The notes: generated from the sequence alone by a model not told the origin. A stretch of DNA of 64,000 nt from CAXBPY01 sp003455275 (GCA_963977675.1 CAXBPY010000005.1:1-64000), one strand, 5' to 3'. Counted from the first letter of the stretch, positions 54,637 through 63,564 are shown. A program made the numbers and translations.

Positions 54637-54667
54637 CAAATGTAACTGCAGGAGGCAGAAAACCTAA
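54637..54667 (-). promoter_or_regulatory. Candidate rpsA promoter
   Basis: TACATTTG (54637-54644, minus strand) is a perfect match to the Bacteroidota -7 element TAnnTTTG. A TTAG is 19 bp upstream at the -33 position (about 54664-54667). Transcription would start near 54630, giving a leader of about 35 nt that contains the Shine-Dalgarno. Confidence 0.6.
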
Positions 54668-54753
54668 TGAATACAAGAGTTAATCTGCAGGGAAAAAAAT
54701 GAAGCTTTCAGGGATTTAACCTGAAAATGAAAAAATAAGAACAATAAATGGAA

Positions 54754-57700
54754 CTACTTCTTATTCGGATCAAATTCCTTTTTGCCTGTTTCGATGTATT
54801 GCATGCGGGCAAGGAAAGTGTTCATCTTATTTTCACTTGCTACAGTGTATTGATAAACCTTTCCATCATCAGTTTTAGTTCTGCGTTTTTCCGGATCAAT
54901 TGATTGAAGTGCCACCATCCAGTTTCTGTCACCGGAAAGGATTTGCATGTTATTATTCTGGTAGAAGAAATAGTAATACTTGCCGTCATCGCCAGGAATG
55001 TATAGATTCATGTAGTCACCGCTTTTCTTATACCCGATTTCAAGATAAGCTCCCTGAATCATTCTGTTAATGGCAATAGGTCCTACATAAGCAATTCCAA
55101 ACGGGCCTTTTGAGTAAAAAGATTTTGAATCCTTATCCCAGACCAAATGAAGATCAGTGAAAAACATAGTGTACTTAAAGTCTTCCGGTTTTTTGAAAGT
55201 TCCATCCTTGTTCATCTGATCATTGAACTTCTTTTCATTTTTCAGGGCAATAAATTCAGGAATGCTTTTCGCAAAATCATCACTGAAATAATCCAGGTCT
55301 TCCTGGCTGAAATTGTTTGCCAGAACGGTTTTGCCCATGCTTTCCAATAAATCATCTTTAATATCAAACTGAATTCCCATCAGTAATTTGAAATCATATT
55401 TGTTTTTAATTACATCGGTGTTGATATAACCAGCGGCCTGAACATCAACCAAACCAAAATTGAGTCCCATATCCATTTTACCCTCAGCATAAACTTTTCC
55501 GGTGGCATCGTTGTACTTAATGATGTTGCCGCGGGTGGCCTCATTCAGAATTTTATCGGGATCGCCGGCCACAAATTCTTTTGCTGTTTCATCGTAATAA
55601 ACAATTCCGTTGGCAATGAACAGGTTTTTATCCCTGCTTGATTTTTTTGCCTGGAAAAAGGCAGTGTATAAATCTGAAGAATCGGCTTCGAAAACAATTC
55701 CTGCGGTGGAAGGTTTCTTGCGCGGATCCACAGGGTCTTTGTAATAAATGAGTGAAGAGTCGCGGGTGAAATTATTGTTAATGCTGAACCACTCTGCTTT
55801 CACATTCGGATTATTCATCTGAAGTTTTGCATAACCATCAAAGTTCAATTCTTCAACTGGCGCCTGAATATTAACCTGACCGGTGTAATAAACTTTTGGA
55901 ATAATGAAAAATTTCTGAGCGGTATCAATTGTAGTTTTTGCATAAGTGCGGTAATGTTTCGTGCTGTCTTTATAAACTCCAATGTCAGTGAAATTTATTT
56001 TCTGTTTAGTGCCATTTTTACTGACGAAAGTATAATCGCCGCTTGCCTTGTAACTGTATTTTGCAAAAACATTAGCTGTTACATTAAAGAAATTGTGGAA
56101 TTCATTTATAGTATCCGCAACAATTTTTGCTTTGTTGAGCGTGCGCATCACAGCATCGGGCTCGATTATTACTTTTCCGCTGTCGGGAATAATATGCGCA
56201 TCAGCAACCGCGATATAAGGGACCTGGTTTACTTTCAGGATAAAATCATTCAATGAATAATTTGCACTTGTACCTGTAAAGCTGAGGGAGTCTTGTTTAG
56301 GATGTATGCTTGTGAATTCTGCTTCAGTTCCAGCCGGTGCGGTGAATTTCAAATTCTTCTTTGCCATATCCCAATGAAATTCATTGATAGAAGTGCGGTA
56401 TTGGTTATATGGAAGTTCGGTTGCGATATCATCAGTATTGGATTTGAAATCGCCAACTTGTTTATCAAAATCAATATTTGAATTTACATTTTTGGTACTT
56501 AAGGCAAACTTGTTTGGGTCTATTGATTTGATCACAAAGTCAGATGTATCTGATTGCATTTTGTTTTTTCCAAAATTGATGTCGCCTGATTTTAAAGTAG
56601 CATCAGCCCAATCAACAGTTCCGCTTCCTTTCAATCCTTTTGGAGTCAGTACTAATGTTCCGGTCATGTCAGTTTCTTTTCCAAACATTTTGAACGGAAC
56701 AGAATCTGTTTTTACCATCATGCTATCGCTGTATGGTTTCCATGAAACTCCTACATTATTTCCGTTTACAGTTGGATAATCAACTCCTCCTAATGTGGTT
56801 GCAGTCATATCAAAACTCTGAGCTTTGCCTGTGGTGGAATCAGGAAGAAAAACAAAGTGATCTGATTTAGTAACTGAAGTCAGGTAATTAATACTTCCGT
56901 TACCAAGAAGGCCGCGATTGTCGAGTGAAATTGTATTGGAGAATGTTCCCTTGCTGCCATACATCGGAAGTGCAGTCCGCTTGGTTTGAAATCCGAGGGC
57001 GAGGTCTTTTTGAATTCCTATTGGTTCTACAATGTCAGGAAAAATTCCTGCGGAAACCAATTTCCCTTTGAACTCAACTTCATCTGCTTTGAATGCAAGC
57101 AAACTATCAAATAGAAATGGTTCGAGTTCATAGAAAAATTTGTTTTTATCATAGGCTCCTCCTTGAGTAGAAGGGCGGTTGTAGAAGACATAACTTTTAT
57201 CTGTTGTTTTTAGAGAAGGATATGTCCAGTGTCGGTCCATTCCGCTCTTGTTAGCTTTCACATCAATTGTAAGATCGCCGGTTAATCGTTCAACATAACT
57301 ATGAATCGGAACTAAAATTGGCCATCCGTCAGCACCGAATTGTCCGTTCGGAATATTGATAAGCATAGTGTCAATGTTTGCAAGATTCATTTTCCAGTCA
57401 GCATAATTTAGAGAAAAACCTGAACCATACATATCAAGCCTGCCTGCAAACATTTTTCCGTCGAAGTCAATGTCGCGGTTCTTTCGTTCAATCAAAGAAT
57501 CTTTTCGGGGGAAAATCACTACGAAATTAGAATCACTGATCACTACACTCTTAACTCCTTTTGCATTCATAGCATAGGTGTTCATGTCAATAGTTCCGTT
57601 TGTTGAATTCTTAGGTTCCGAAACCATTTTAATATTGTCATAATCCATATGTTTCTGATCATTCAGAATATAGTTGATTGTTTTCTTGCGCACAGTCACT

Positions 57701-59226
57701 ATTTCCTTTGATTCATCATAGTAGATAAAACCATCTTCAACCAGTTTATAAAGCGTTCGTCTTATAGTTTCCGGTACATAAGTTTTTGAAATGTATTTGG
57801 CAAGTTCATCAGTATAAATTTCCATTGTCTGATGTTCTTCAGTATATTGTTTTATTTTATTAATGATATTGAAGTCAGAAATATTTTGATACTTATCCAG
57901 CCTGCCTTTTTCAAAATAATTTATGGATTCAAATTTTGATTCGCCGGCGGCAGAACCCGGAATTTCGCTCATACTGAGAGTTGGTTCATCCAATCTCCAG
58001 TATAGTGCGTCAGCATATATGTCATTGTTATGGTATGAATCGAAAAATGCAGAGCGCGCAATTCCATCTTTTCCTCTTTCAACCACCAGTTGTTTGGTGC
58101 TGACGCGATACTTCAGTATGGCGCCGGTATGATAGATTGAATCTTTGCCGAGATAAATATTTACTTCAGCTTGTGGTGAATAAATTTCTTCAAACTTTTT
58201 CAGCACAAATGAATTTGCTCTTGCCTTCACACCTACCGCTCCATCGTATCTTCTCAGCGTGAGTTCCGCTTTAAAATCTTTTCCGCCGCTGCAACTCATC
58301 TTGCTCCCTTCAATGGTAATACCTCCGTGAAGAGTAGCATTATCGCCGATATTTTTAATAAAGATATTTCCATCATAACTGTAAAACCTTGGATAGCCGC
58401 TTGTTTCAGGGGTGTTGTTTGCAAGAAGTTTATCAATCAGTTTCCCGGTAAGTTGATCTTCAAGAATAGGAGCATAGGTTAGCGTAGCAGAGTCAACAGT
58501 GAATTCACTTTTCTCGCAATCAATTTGAAATTTATAAAATGTTGCATACACATTATTTGGGTCAAGGCCTGCGCGGCTCCAGTCAATCATACCTTTTTTC
58601 CCTTCCCACATATTATCGACCGGAAAATATTTTCCCATTGTATGATGAACGATGATGGTATCGCCATTGGTGATTCCAAGCAAATCGGTTTCAGGAATTA
58701 CAGCTACAGGTTTGCCATCAATATAGTCGAGAGTGAATTCAGTAGCCGTAATTTTCCATGTACGCCCGGGTGCAATATTGAGAGCATTCTGACCGAAAAT
58801 ATCTTTACTGAAATCAATAAATGCCTGGAAGTTTTTGTTATTCCCTTTCTGAAGGTTGGTTATGAGTTGCTTCAATGTTTCGCTCCACTGATCGAAAGTA
58901 TTGGACGAGATTGTGCCGGTCGAATAAGCATTGATTGACATTACAAAATCTCTGAAGTATGGGATCACAAGCATTTTGCGTGTGCGCATCATATTGGCAA
59001 TCTCAATCACGCTGTTCTGCTGGCTGCCATTGAGTTTGAGCCACGACGATTCAAAACCTTTTGCTGCATCCTTGCAATCCTGTTGCTGCGTGTTTTCCAG
59101 CAACTGAATCATTTCCTTCTGAAAGTTGCTGGCCTCAAAAGGCTTATCAGTTTGTGCGAAACAACTGGTAAAATTCAAAATGAGAGTTATGGACAGGAGG
59201 GAAGTAAAAATGAAAACTGAACGCAT
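54754..59226 (-). CDS. Large exported protein of unknown function
   Basis: 1,490 residues from the ATG at 59226 (a further in-frame ATG at 59253 only adds nine residues before the signal peptide MRSVFIFTSLLSITLILNFTS). The protein is mostly beta-rich and repetitive, with strand groups such as IDFDGKMFAGRLDMYGSGFSLNYADWKMNL, KADEVEFKGKLVSAGIFPDIVEPI and GVYKDSTKHYRTYAKTTIDT that recall OstA/LptA-like or AsmA-like grooves. A helical region near the N-terminus (about 25-130) precedes them. Residues about 455-520 (TDELAKYISKTYVPETIRRTLYKLVEDGFIYYDE) look like a winged-helix fold. It has no T9SS sorting domain, so is probably periplasmic or outer-membrane associated. I do not recognise a named family. 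Confidence 0.8.
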   Translation of the reverse strand: MRSVFIFTSLLSITLILNFTSCFAQTDKPFEASNFQKEMIQLLENTQQQDCKDAAKGFESSWLKLNGSQQNSVIEIANMMRTRKMLVIPYFRDFVMSINAYSTGTISSNTFDQWSETLKQLITNLQKGNNKNFQAFIDFSKDIFGQNALNIAPGRTWKITATEFTLDYIDGKPVAVIPETDLLGITNGDTIIVHHTMGKYFPVDNMWEGKKGMIDWSRAGLDPNNVYATFYKFQIDCEKSEFTVDSATLTYAPILEDQLTGKLIDKLLANNTPETSGYPRFYSYDGNIFIKNIGDNATLHGGITIEGSKMSCSGGKDFKAELTLRRYDGAVGVKARANSFVLKKFEEIYSPQAEVNIYLGKDSIYHTGAILKYRVSTKQLVVERGKDGIARSAFFDSYHNNDIYADALYWRLDEPTLSMSEIPGSAAGESKFESINYFEKGRLDKYQNISDFNIINKIKQYTEEHQTMEIYTDELAKYISKTYVPETIRRTLYKLVEDGFIYYDESKEIVTVRKKTINYILNDQKHMDYDNIKMVSEPKNSTNGTIDMNTYAMNAKGVKSVVISDSNFVVIFPRKDSLIERKNRDIDFDGKMFAGRLDMYGSGFSLNYADWKMNLANIDTMLINIPNGQFGADGWPILVPIHSYVERLTGDLTIDVKANKSGMDRHWTYPSLKTTDKSYVFYNRPSTQGGAYDKNKFFYELEPFLFDSLLAFKADEVEFKGKLVSAGIFPDIVEPIGIQKDLALGFQTKRTALPMYGSKGTFSNTISLDNRGLLGNGSINYLTSVTKSDHFVFLPDSTTGKAQSFDMTATTLGGVDYPTVNGNNVGVSWKPYSDSMMVKTDSVPFKMFGKETDMTGTLVLTPKGLKGSGTVDWADATLKSGDINFGKNKMQSDTSDFVIKSIDPNKFALSTKNVNSNIDFDKQVGDFKSNTDDIATELPYNQYRTSINEFHWDMAKKNLKFTAPAGTEAEFTSIHPKQDSLSFTGTSANYSLNDFILKVNQVPYIAVADAHIIPDSGKVIIEPDAVMRTLNKAKIVADTINEFHNFFNVTANVFAKYSYKASGDYTFVSKNGTKQKINFTDIGVYKDSTKHYRTYAKTTIDTAQKFFIIPKVYYTGQVNIQAPVEELNFDGYAKLQMNNPNVKAEWFSINNNFTRDSSLIYYKDPVDPRKKPSTAGIVFEADSSDLYTAFFQAKKSSRDKNLFIANGIVYYDETAKEFVAGDPDKILNEATRGNIIKYNDATGKVYAEGKMDMGLNFGLVDVQAAGYINTDVIKNKYDFKLLMGIQFDIKDDLLESMGKTVLANNFSQEDLDYFSDDFAKSIPEFIALKNEKKFNDQMNKDGTFKKPEDFKYTMFFTDLHLVWDKDSKSFYSKGPFGIAYVGPIAINRMIQGAYLEIGYKKSGDYMNLYIPGDDGKYYYFFYQNNNMQILSGDRNWMVALQSIDPEKRRTKTDDGKVYQYTVASENKMNTFLARMQYIETGKKEFDPNKK

Positions 59227-59415
59227 GAAGCAGATTTGGTTTTTCAAGGGCAATGAAAGCAGAAAAAGTTTTTACACTCAAACGAATCTGTTAACACATA
59301 TAATGCCTTATATATTTTATGACCTAATAAATTTTATCAATAAAGCCTGAAACAGGTAATCAATAGTCAGCACTGCCAGCTACCTTACTAAAACTGCTAC
59401 TAAAAATATTTTACT

Positions 59416-59454
59416 ACTATGTATTGCATAGTTCAATGTTTTACCATTTATTTG
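59416..59454 (+). promoter_or_regulatory. Candidate PadR promoter and operator
   Basis: A TTTATTTG -7-like element (59447-59454) has a TTG 20 bp upstream (59424-59426). A dyad ACTATG-N5-CATAGT (59416-59432) overlaps the -33 element, a plausible operator for the PadR encoded 22 bp downstream. Confidence 0.55.
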
Positions 59455-59475
59455 CACCGTCAAACAAAAAATCAA

Positions 59476-59814
59476 ATGGAAATAGAGAACACAAAAGCAC
59501 AGATGCGCAAGGGAATCCTGGAGTTCTGTATTCTATCCATCATACATGCTGATGACGAATGCTATGCCTCTGAAATCATAGAGCGTATGAAGCAGGCGAA
59601 GTTGCTGGTGGTGGAAGGAACGCTGTATCCAATCCTTACACGGTTAAAGAACGATGGCTACCTCAACTATCAATGGGTGGAATCGAAATCAGGACCACCT
59701 CGGAAATATTATAAGCTCACCGGACTGGGCGAAAAATTTCTGAAAGAACTTCAGAAAACCTGGGACGAATTAGTTAGTGCTGTTTCATTAACCACAAAAA
59801 AATCTAAATCATGA
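59476..59814 (+). CDS. PadR-family transcriptional regulator
   Basis: 112 residues from the ATG at 59476. The open frame begins at 59419, but the ATG gives the standard length and starts just before the winged helix-turn-helix (MEIENTKAQMRKGILEFCILSIIHADDECYASEIIERM ... VEGTLYPILTRLKNDGYLNYQW). The wing is SGPPRKYYKLTGLGEKFL. It lacks the long C-terminal helices of the phenolic-acid PadR. Its stop overlaps the start of the PspC-domain gene by 4 bp (ATGA). The PadR-PspC pair is common in Bacteroidota, so it likely represses itself and the membrane-stress partner. Confidence 0.92.
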   Translation: MEIENTKAQMRKGILEFCILSIIHADDECYASEIIERMKQAKLLVVEGTLYPILTRLKNDGYLNYQWVESKSGPPRKYYKLTGLGEKFLKELQKTWDELVSAVSLTTKKSKS

Positions 59815-61463
59815 ACAAGACCATAACTATAAACCTAAGTGGAATTGTATTCCACATAGATGAGAATGCTTTTGAAAAACTGAAAGCATATCTTGAAAAA
59901 CTAAAGAGTCATTTCGGCTCAGCGCAGGGAAGTGAAGAAATAATTCACGACATAGAAAGTAGGATTGCTGAAATGTTTTCAGAAAGAATTTCTGATGCGA
60001 AAAATGTAATCACAATCGACGAGGTTGAATCTGTGATTGCGCAAATGGGCAACCCGGAAGAAGTAGCAGGAGAGGAGAGCAAAACTTTTACTGATAGCTC
60101 CTCAGCTACAGAAAGAAAAACTTATGCTGACAAAAGATTTTACCGAAATGTAGATGATCGGATGCTGGGCGGTGTTTGTTCAGGTATAGCAGCATACTTT
60201 GACATTGATCCTGTATGGTTGCGGCTCGCTTTTGCGCTCAGCTTTTTCTTTGCTGGAACGGGTTTGTTGTTATACATCATTCTTTGGGTGATTGTGCCTG
60301 CTGCGCGAACTACTGCTGAAAAAATTCAGATGCGGGGTGAACGGGTAAATATTCCGAACATAGAAAAAAACATTCGAGAGGAAATGGGAAATGTAAAAGA
60401 GCGGATGGAAAAATTCGGGAAACAGGTTGGCTCTGAAGAAACAAGGCAGCGGGTAAAGAATGCCGGTTCACAGGCTGTAAATTTTGCAGGAGAAGTTTTC
60501 AGAAAGGTTTTTTTATTCATTGGAAAAATACTCGGATTTTTTCTAATGCTTTTCAGCATTGTTTCATTGGTAATGCTCACTCTTTTCATTTTTAGTTTTA
60601 CAGGAATTGTTTCAGTTATGATTCCATCCGTTTTGTCAAAAATGATTTTCGCTCCTATTGATATTGGATGGTTTGTAACAGGAATTATTCTTCTGCTTGC
60701 TATTCCATTAGTGCTGCTTCTTTTGAATGGAATAAAAATCCTTTTTAATGTAAACCTGTACTTGAAAAGAGTTGGTTTTATCATGTTGTTTTTCTGGCTT
60801 GCAGGTGTAGGAATTACTGCTTACCAGGGAGTAAAACTTGCAAAGGAATTTCAAAAAGAAGGTACCATCAGATCATCAATTACGCTCTCTTACCCTGCCG
60901 ATACCTTAAAACTTTCATTAAACCCAACCCGTGACGAATGGAATGAAATGAGAAATGAATTTGACAATGATTTCTCTGATGATATGTTCATTACTAATAA
61001 TGAAGATTCAGTTTTCGTTCGCACGGTGTCGCTTGATATACAGTCAAGCAATACTGACACAGCTGAGCTTGTATTCATTCGTCATTCTCGGGGCAACTCT
61101 TCGGGGGAGGCTAAGAAATTAGCTAATGAAATTGAGTATCATTATTCATTGAATGGAAACACACTGACTCTTTCTCCGGTTTGTATGCTTTCAACTGATA
61201 CTAAATTTCGCGGACAGAATATCGATATTATTTTGAAGCTGCCGGTTGGTAAATCTGTTTTTATAACTAAGGATTTAAGAATGATTCTTGACAATGTACA
61301 AACCACCACTGATACAAATTCATGGGACATGGTCGGTTATACCTGGCTGATGACAAAGGATGGTTTGGAATGCAAGGATTTTATCGGTAAACCCGACGAC
61401 CCTAACGAATCCCATGAAATCAAATTCCATTTTCACAGGATTCACCACACTAAATCTATTTGA
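59811..61463 (+). CDS. PspC-domain membrane protein
   Basis: 550 residues. An N-terminal cytoplasmic domain (about 1-95, MNKTITINLSGIVFHIDENAFEKLKAYLEKL ... MGNPEEVAGEE) is typical of PspC proteins from this phylum. The PspC domain (about 108-165) holds RMLGGVCSGIAAYFDIDPVWLRLAFA and a helix pair. Three or four more helices follow (about 220-345), then a periplasmic or cytosolic beta-rich domain (about 355-550). PspC-family proteins are linked to membrane stress and to controlling regulators by sequestering them at the membrane. Overlap with padR implies joint expression. Confidence 0.88.
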   Translation: MNKTITINLSGIVFHIDENAFEKLKAYLEKLKSHFGSAQGSEEIIHDIESRIAEMFSERISDAKNVITIDEVESVIAQMGNPEEVAGEESKTFTDSSSATERKTYADKRFYRNVDDRMLGGVCSGIAAYFDIDPVWLRLAFALSFFFAGTGLLLYIILWVIVPAARTTAEKIQMRGERVNIPNIEKNIREEMGNVKERMEKFGKQVGSEETRQRVKNAGSQAVNFAGEVFRKVFLFIGKILGFFLMLFSIVSLVMLTLFIFSFTGIVSVMIPSVLSKMIFAPIDIGWFVTGIILLLAIPLVLLLLNGIKILFNVNLYLKRVGFIMLFFWLAGVGITAYQGVKLAKEFQKEGTIRSSITLSYPADTLKLSLNPTRDEWNEMRNEFDNDFSDDMFITNNEDSVFVRTVSLDIQSSNTDTAELVFIRHSRGNSSGEAKKLANEIEYHYSLNGNTLTLSPVCMLSTDTKFRGQNIDIILKLPVGKSVFITKDLRMILDNVQTTTDTNSWDMVGYTWLMTKDGLECKDFIGKPDDPNESHEIKFHFHRIHHTKSI

Positions 61464-61539
61464 AATTGAAGCGGATAATTCACTTCAAAAAAAAAATTGT
61501 AACAACTGTAACTTTTAATCAACCATCAACGCCATACAC

Positions 61540-61911
61540 ATGAAATCGAACAACAAAAAGAAATTCTCCGCAATGAAAAAATTAATACCCATCATCGTTT
61601 TTCTGGCTCTGACGCCTGTTTTCAGTTTCGGGCAATCATCAACTGGTACCAGGAATGTTTCGTTCACAGAAATAAAGATGGTTCAATGCAGTGGAACTGC
61701 AACACAGGAAATAAAGAGTGAAAGCAAAACAGAAAATGTTCTCGACATGCTACAAAAAGAATCTGAAGAAACTGTTTTCTATCCACTGGTAACCCTCGCT
61801 AAAAAAGTGGAAGAAAAATTTTCAAATAAGAATCATAAGAAACACAAGAGCATGGTTTCGTCATGCTGTGCCGGTAAAGAGGGAGAGGCCGGTTCTGGCA
61901 CATCCAGGTGA
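61540..61911 (+). CDS. Small secreted protein of unknown function
   Basis: 123 residues; an alternative ATG at 61573 would give 112. A signal peptide (MKKLIPIIVFLALTPVFSFGQ from the second Met) is followed by a polar, partly helical region (about 37-100, KMVQCSGTATQEIKSESKTENVLDMLQKES) and a C-terminus with a CysCys pair (SSCCAGKEGEAGSGTSR). A cysteine near residue 51 might pair with it. I recognise no family. It follows the PspC gene by 76 bp and ends at a terminator, so it may be the third gene of the PadR-PspC transcript. Confidence 0.65.
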   Translation: MKSNNKKKFSAMKKLIPIIVFLALTPVFSFGQSSTGTRNVSFTEIKMVQCSGTATQEIKSESKTENVLDMLQKESEETVFYPLVTLAKKVEEKFSNKNHKKHKSMVSSCCAGKEGEAGSGTSR

Positions 61912-61934
61912 TGAGCACGAAACCATCAAACAGA

Positions 61935-61970
61935 GAAGCTGACTCGCAAGGGTCGGCTTCTTTTGTTTTA
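61935..61970 (+). terminator. Intrinsic terminator
   Basis: A 9-bp stem (61935-61943 with 61952-61960, one T-G pair), 8-nt loop and a T-rich run. It lies 24 bp after the stop of the small secreted protein. Confidence 0.85.
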
Positions 61971-61989
61971 TACAAAGTGATGTTGCAAG

Positions 61990-62017
61990 GCGCTAACCAC
62001 CAGCCATCAGGCACTAT
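61990..62017 (+). repeat. Heptad repeats before the TauE/SafE gene
   Basis: Two perfect CCANNAG units (61997-62010) flanked by degenerate ones. It shares a 17-bp stretch exactly with the heptads in the amidase gene (CTAACCACCAGCCATCA). It ends 12 bp before the GTG of the permease gene. Confidence 0.7.
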
Positions 62018-62029
62018 AGATTCGCAGCC

Positions 62030-62839
62030 GTGTTCCCGTTTGATTCTGCATTACATATTATCGGCTTAATACTCGCATTTGTCATTGGATTAAGTTTAGG
62101 ATTGCTTGGCAGCGGTGGTTCTGCCATCACGGTTCCGGTTCTGGTTTATTGCATGGGAATTTCAGTCACTCAGTCAATTTCCGAATCTGTTTTTGTTGTT
62201 GGAATAACATCATTTTGCGGCGGCATTTATAATTTGATTCAGAATCGCGTTGCATGGTCGCCACTGTTGTGGTTGGGAATACCTTCGGTGATTTCTGCTT
62301 TTATTACCAAGTGGTTTATTGTTCCAACACTGCCGGCTGAGATTTCAATTTTTCAAATCCAAATGAGCAAGGATTCTTATCTCATGTTGCTTTTTGCAGT
62401 TCTTCTTTTGTTGATATCAAGAGGAATGATTCGCCCGAAAAAAATTGCAAGTGTTGAAAATTCTACAACAAAATTTTTTCCTGCTGTCATAACGGGACTT
62501 GTAGTCGGATGTTTAATCGGATTGCTTGGAATTGGCGGCGGTTTTCTCATTGTTCCCGTGCTTGTTCTGTACTTCCATCTCGATATGAAAATTGCAGTTG
62601 GTACTTCATTATGGCTGATTGCTTTCAATTGCCTTGTATCTATCGTCAGCGACAGTTCCGGTTCTGTTTTCGATTGGAACTTTCTTTTCCTCTACACCGG
62701 ACTAACCATTCTGGGAATGGTTATCAGTTGGTCTTTGTCAAAAAGAATTTCCTCTGAAAAAATAAAAGTGATTGCCGGTTATGTGATTTTGCTGACAGGA
62801 ATTTTTGTGATTGCCGAAAGAATATTCGGGAATCATTAG
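62030..62839 (+). CDS. TauE/SafE-family sulfite/organosulfonate exporter-like permease
   Basis: 269 residues with eight predicted helices and a two-fold internal repeat typical of the family: LGLLGSGGSAITVPVLVYCMGI (about 25-45) and LIGLLGIGGGFLIVPVLVLYFHL (about 163-185) are the two copies of the GxGGG-type motif. GTG start, chosen because no in-frame ATG precedes the first helix (DSALHIIGLILAFVIGLSLG). Family members move sulphur-containing or other anions across the inner membrane; the substrate here is unknown. It lies between a terminator and the TetR gene; an adjacent sulphur gene is not visible. Confidence 0.9.
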   Translation: MFPFDSALHIIGLILAFVIGLSLGLLGSGGSAITVPVLVYCMGISVTQSISESVFVVGITSFCGGIYNLIQNRVAWSPLLWLGIPSVISAFITKWFIVPTLPAEISIFQIQMSKDSYLMLLFAVLLLLISRGMIRPKKIASVENSTTKFFPAVITGLVVGCLIGLLGIGGGFLIVPVLVLYFHLDMKIAVGTSLWLIAFNCLVSIVSDSSGSVFDWNFLFLYTGLTILGMVISWSLSKRISSEKIKVIAGYVILLTGIFVIAERIFGNH

Positions 62840-62895
62840 TTTGAAACCAGTATAGCGTAAACACTTAACACAAAAATAATTTAAAAATAGTTACA

Positions 62896-62932
62896 GGAAA
62901 CTTTGGAAATGAAAAAAGTTTCCATTGTTTTG
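62896..62932 (+). promoter_or_regulatory. TetR promoter with embedded operator
   Basis: A 9-bp inverted repeat GGAAACTTT-N10-AAAGTTTCC (62896-62904 and 62915-62923) lies between a TTTG -33 element (62902-62905) and a TTGTTTTG -7-like element (62925-62932) spaced 19 bp apart. The TetR start is 11 bp after the -7 element. Confidence 0.7.
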
Positions 62933-62943
62933 CGCCCGCAATT

Positions 62944-63564
62944 ATGAAGGACCGCATTATCGAAAAGGCAACTGAGCTCTTTACCCGTCACGGCATCCGA
63001 AGTGTGACGATGGATGATGTGGCAAAGCATCTTTCTATCAGTAAGAAAACATTATATGCTCACTTCACTGATAAAGATGATCTGGTAGAAACGATAGTGA
63101 AGGCGCAGGTCTCAATGACCGAAGTCAATTGCAAAATGTTTCAGAAGCAGGCGGAGAATGCCGTGGACGAAATGATTCTCATTCTCGAATTCATTCATCA
63201 GTTCTTCAGCCGCAGAAATCCAACCGCCTTTCATGACTTGCAGAAGTATCATCCTCAAGCCTGGAAGATTTTCCTCGATCACAAATACAATTTTCTGCGC
63301 AGGAGCATTGAGAATAATTTGAAACGAGGTATAAAAGAAGGACTTTACCGCAAGGATTTAGATATTCAAACCATCTCGCGCCTTCGTATGGCGCAAGTAG
63401 ATGCGGTGTTCAACGGCGAAATATTTCCAATTCCTGAATTCAATCTTTCTGAGGTGCATGTTCACAGCATGAAATTCTATATGTATGGAATCACTTCGCT
63501 GAAAGGTCATCAACTCATTAATAAATGTTTATTGAAACTTAAATCGAAATTGAAAAACTTATGA
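62944..63564 (+). CDS. TetR-family transcriptional repressor
   Basis: 206 residues. The N-terminal DNA-binding domain (1-60) has the TetR helix-turn-helix (IIEKATELFTRHGIRSVTMDDVAKHLSISKKTLYAHFTDKDDLVETIV). The remaining helices (about 70-200) form the ligand-binding and dimerisation core, here of no recognisable ligand type. It overlaps the TolC-family gene by 4 bp (ATGA). TetR repressors of this arrangement control multidrug efflux operons (TolC, HlyD-type, RND). The promoter contains a dyad that it may bind to control itself. Confidence 0.92.
   Translation: MKDRIIEKATELFTRHGIRSVTMDDVAKHLSISKKTLYAHFTDKDDLVETIVKAQVSMTEVNCKMFQKQAENAVDEMILILEFIHQFFSRRNPTAFHDLQKYHPQAWKIFLDHKYNFLRRSIENNLKRGIKEGLYRKDLDIQTISRLRMAQVDAVFNGEIFPIPEFNLSEVHVHSMKFYMYGITSLKGHQLINKCLLKLKSKLKNL

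Noticed and set aside
54596..54676. Longer start for rpsA at 54676
   Set aside because: It would lie upstream of the -7 promoter element and add an N-terminus unlike S1; the TTG at 54595 has a perfect Shine-Dalgarno.
60326..60784. 152-residue antisense frame in the PspC gene
   Set aside because: Overlaps the membrane segments of PspC on the other strand; no start signal or family.
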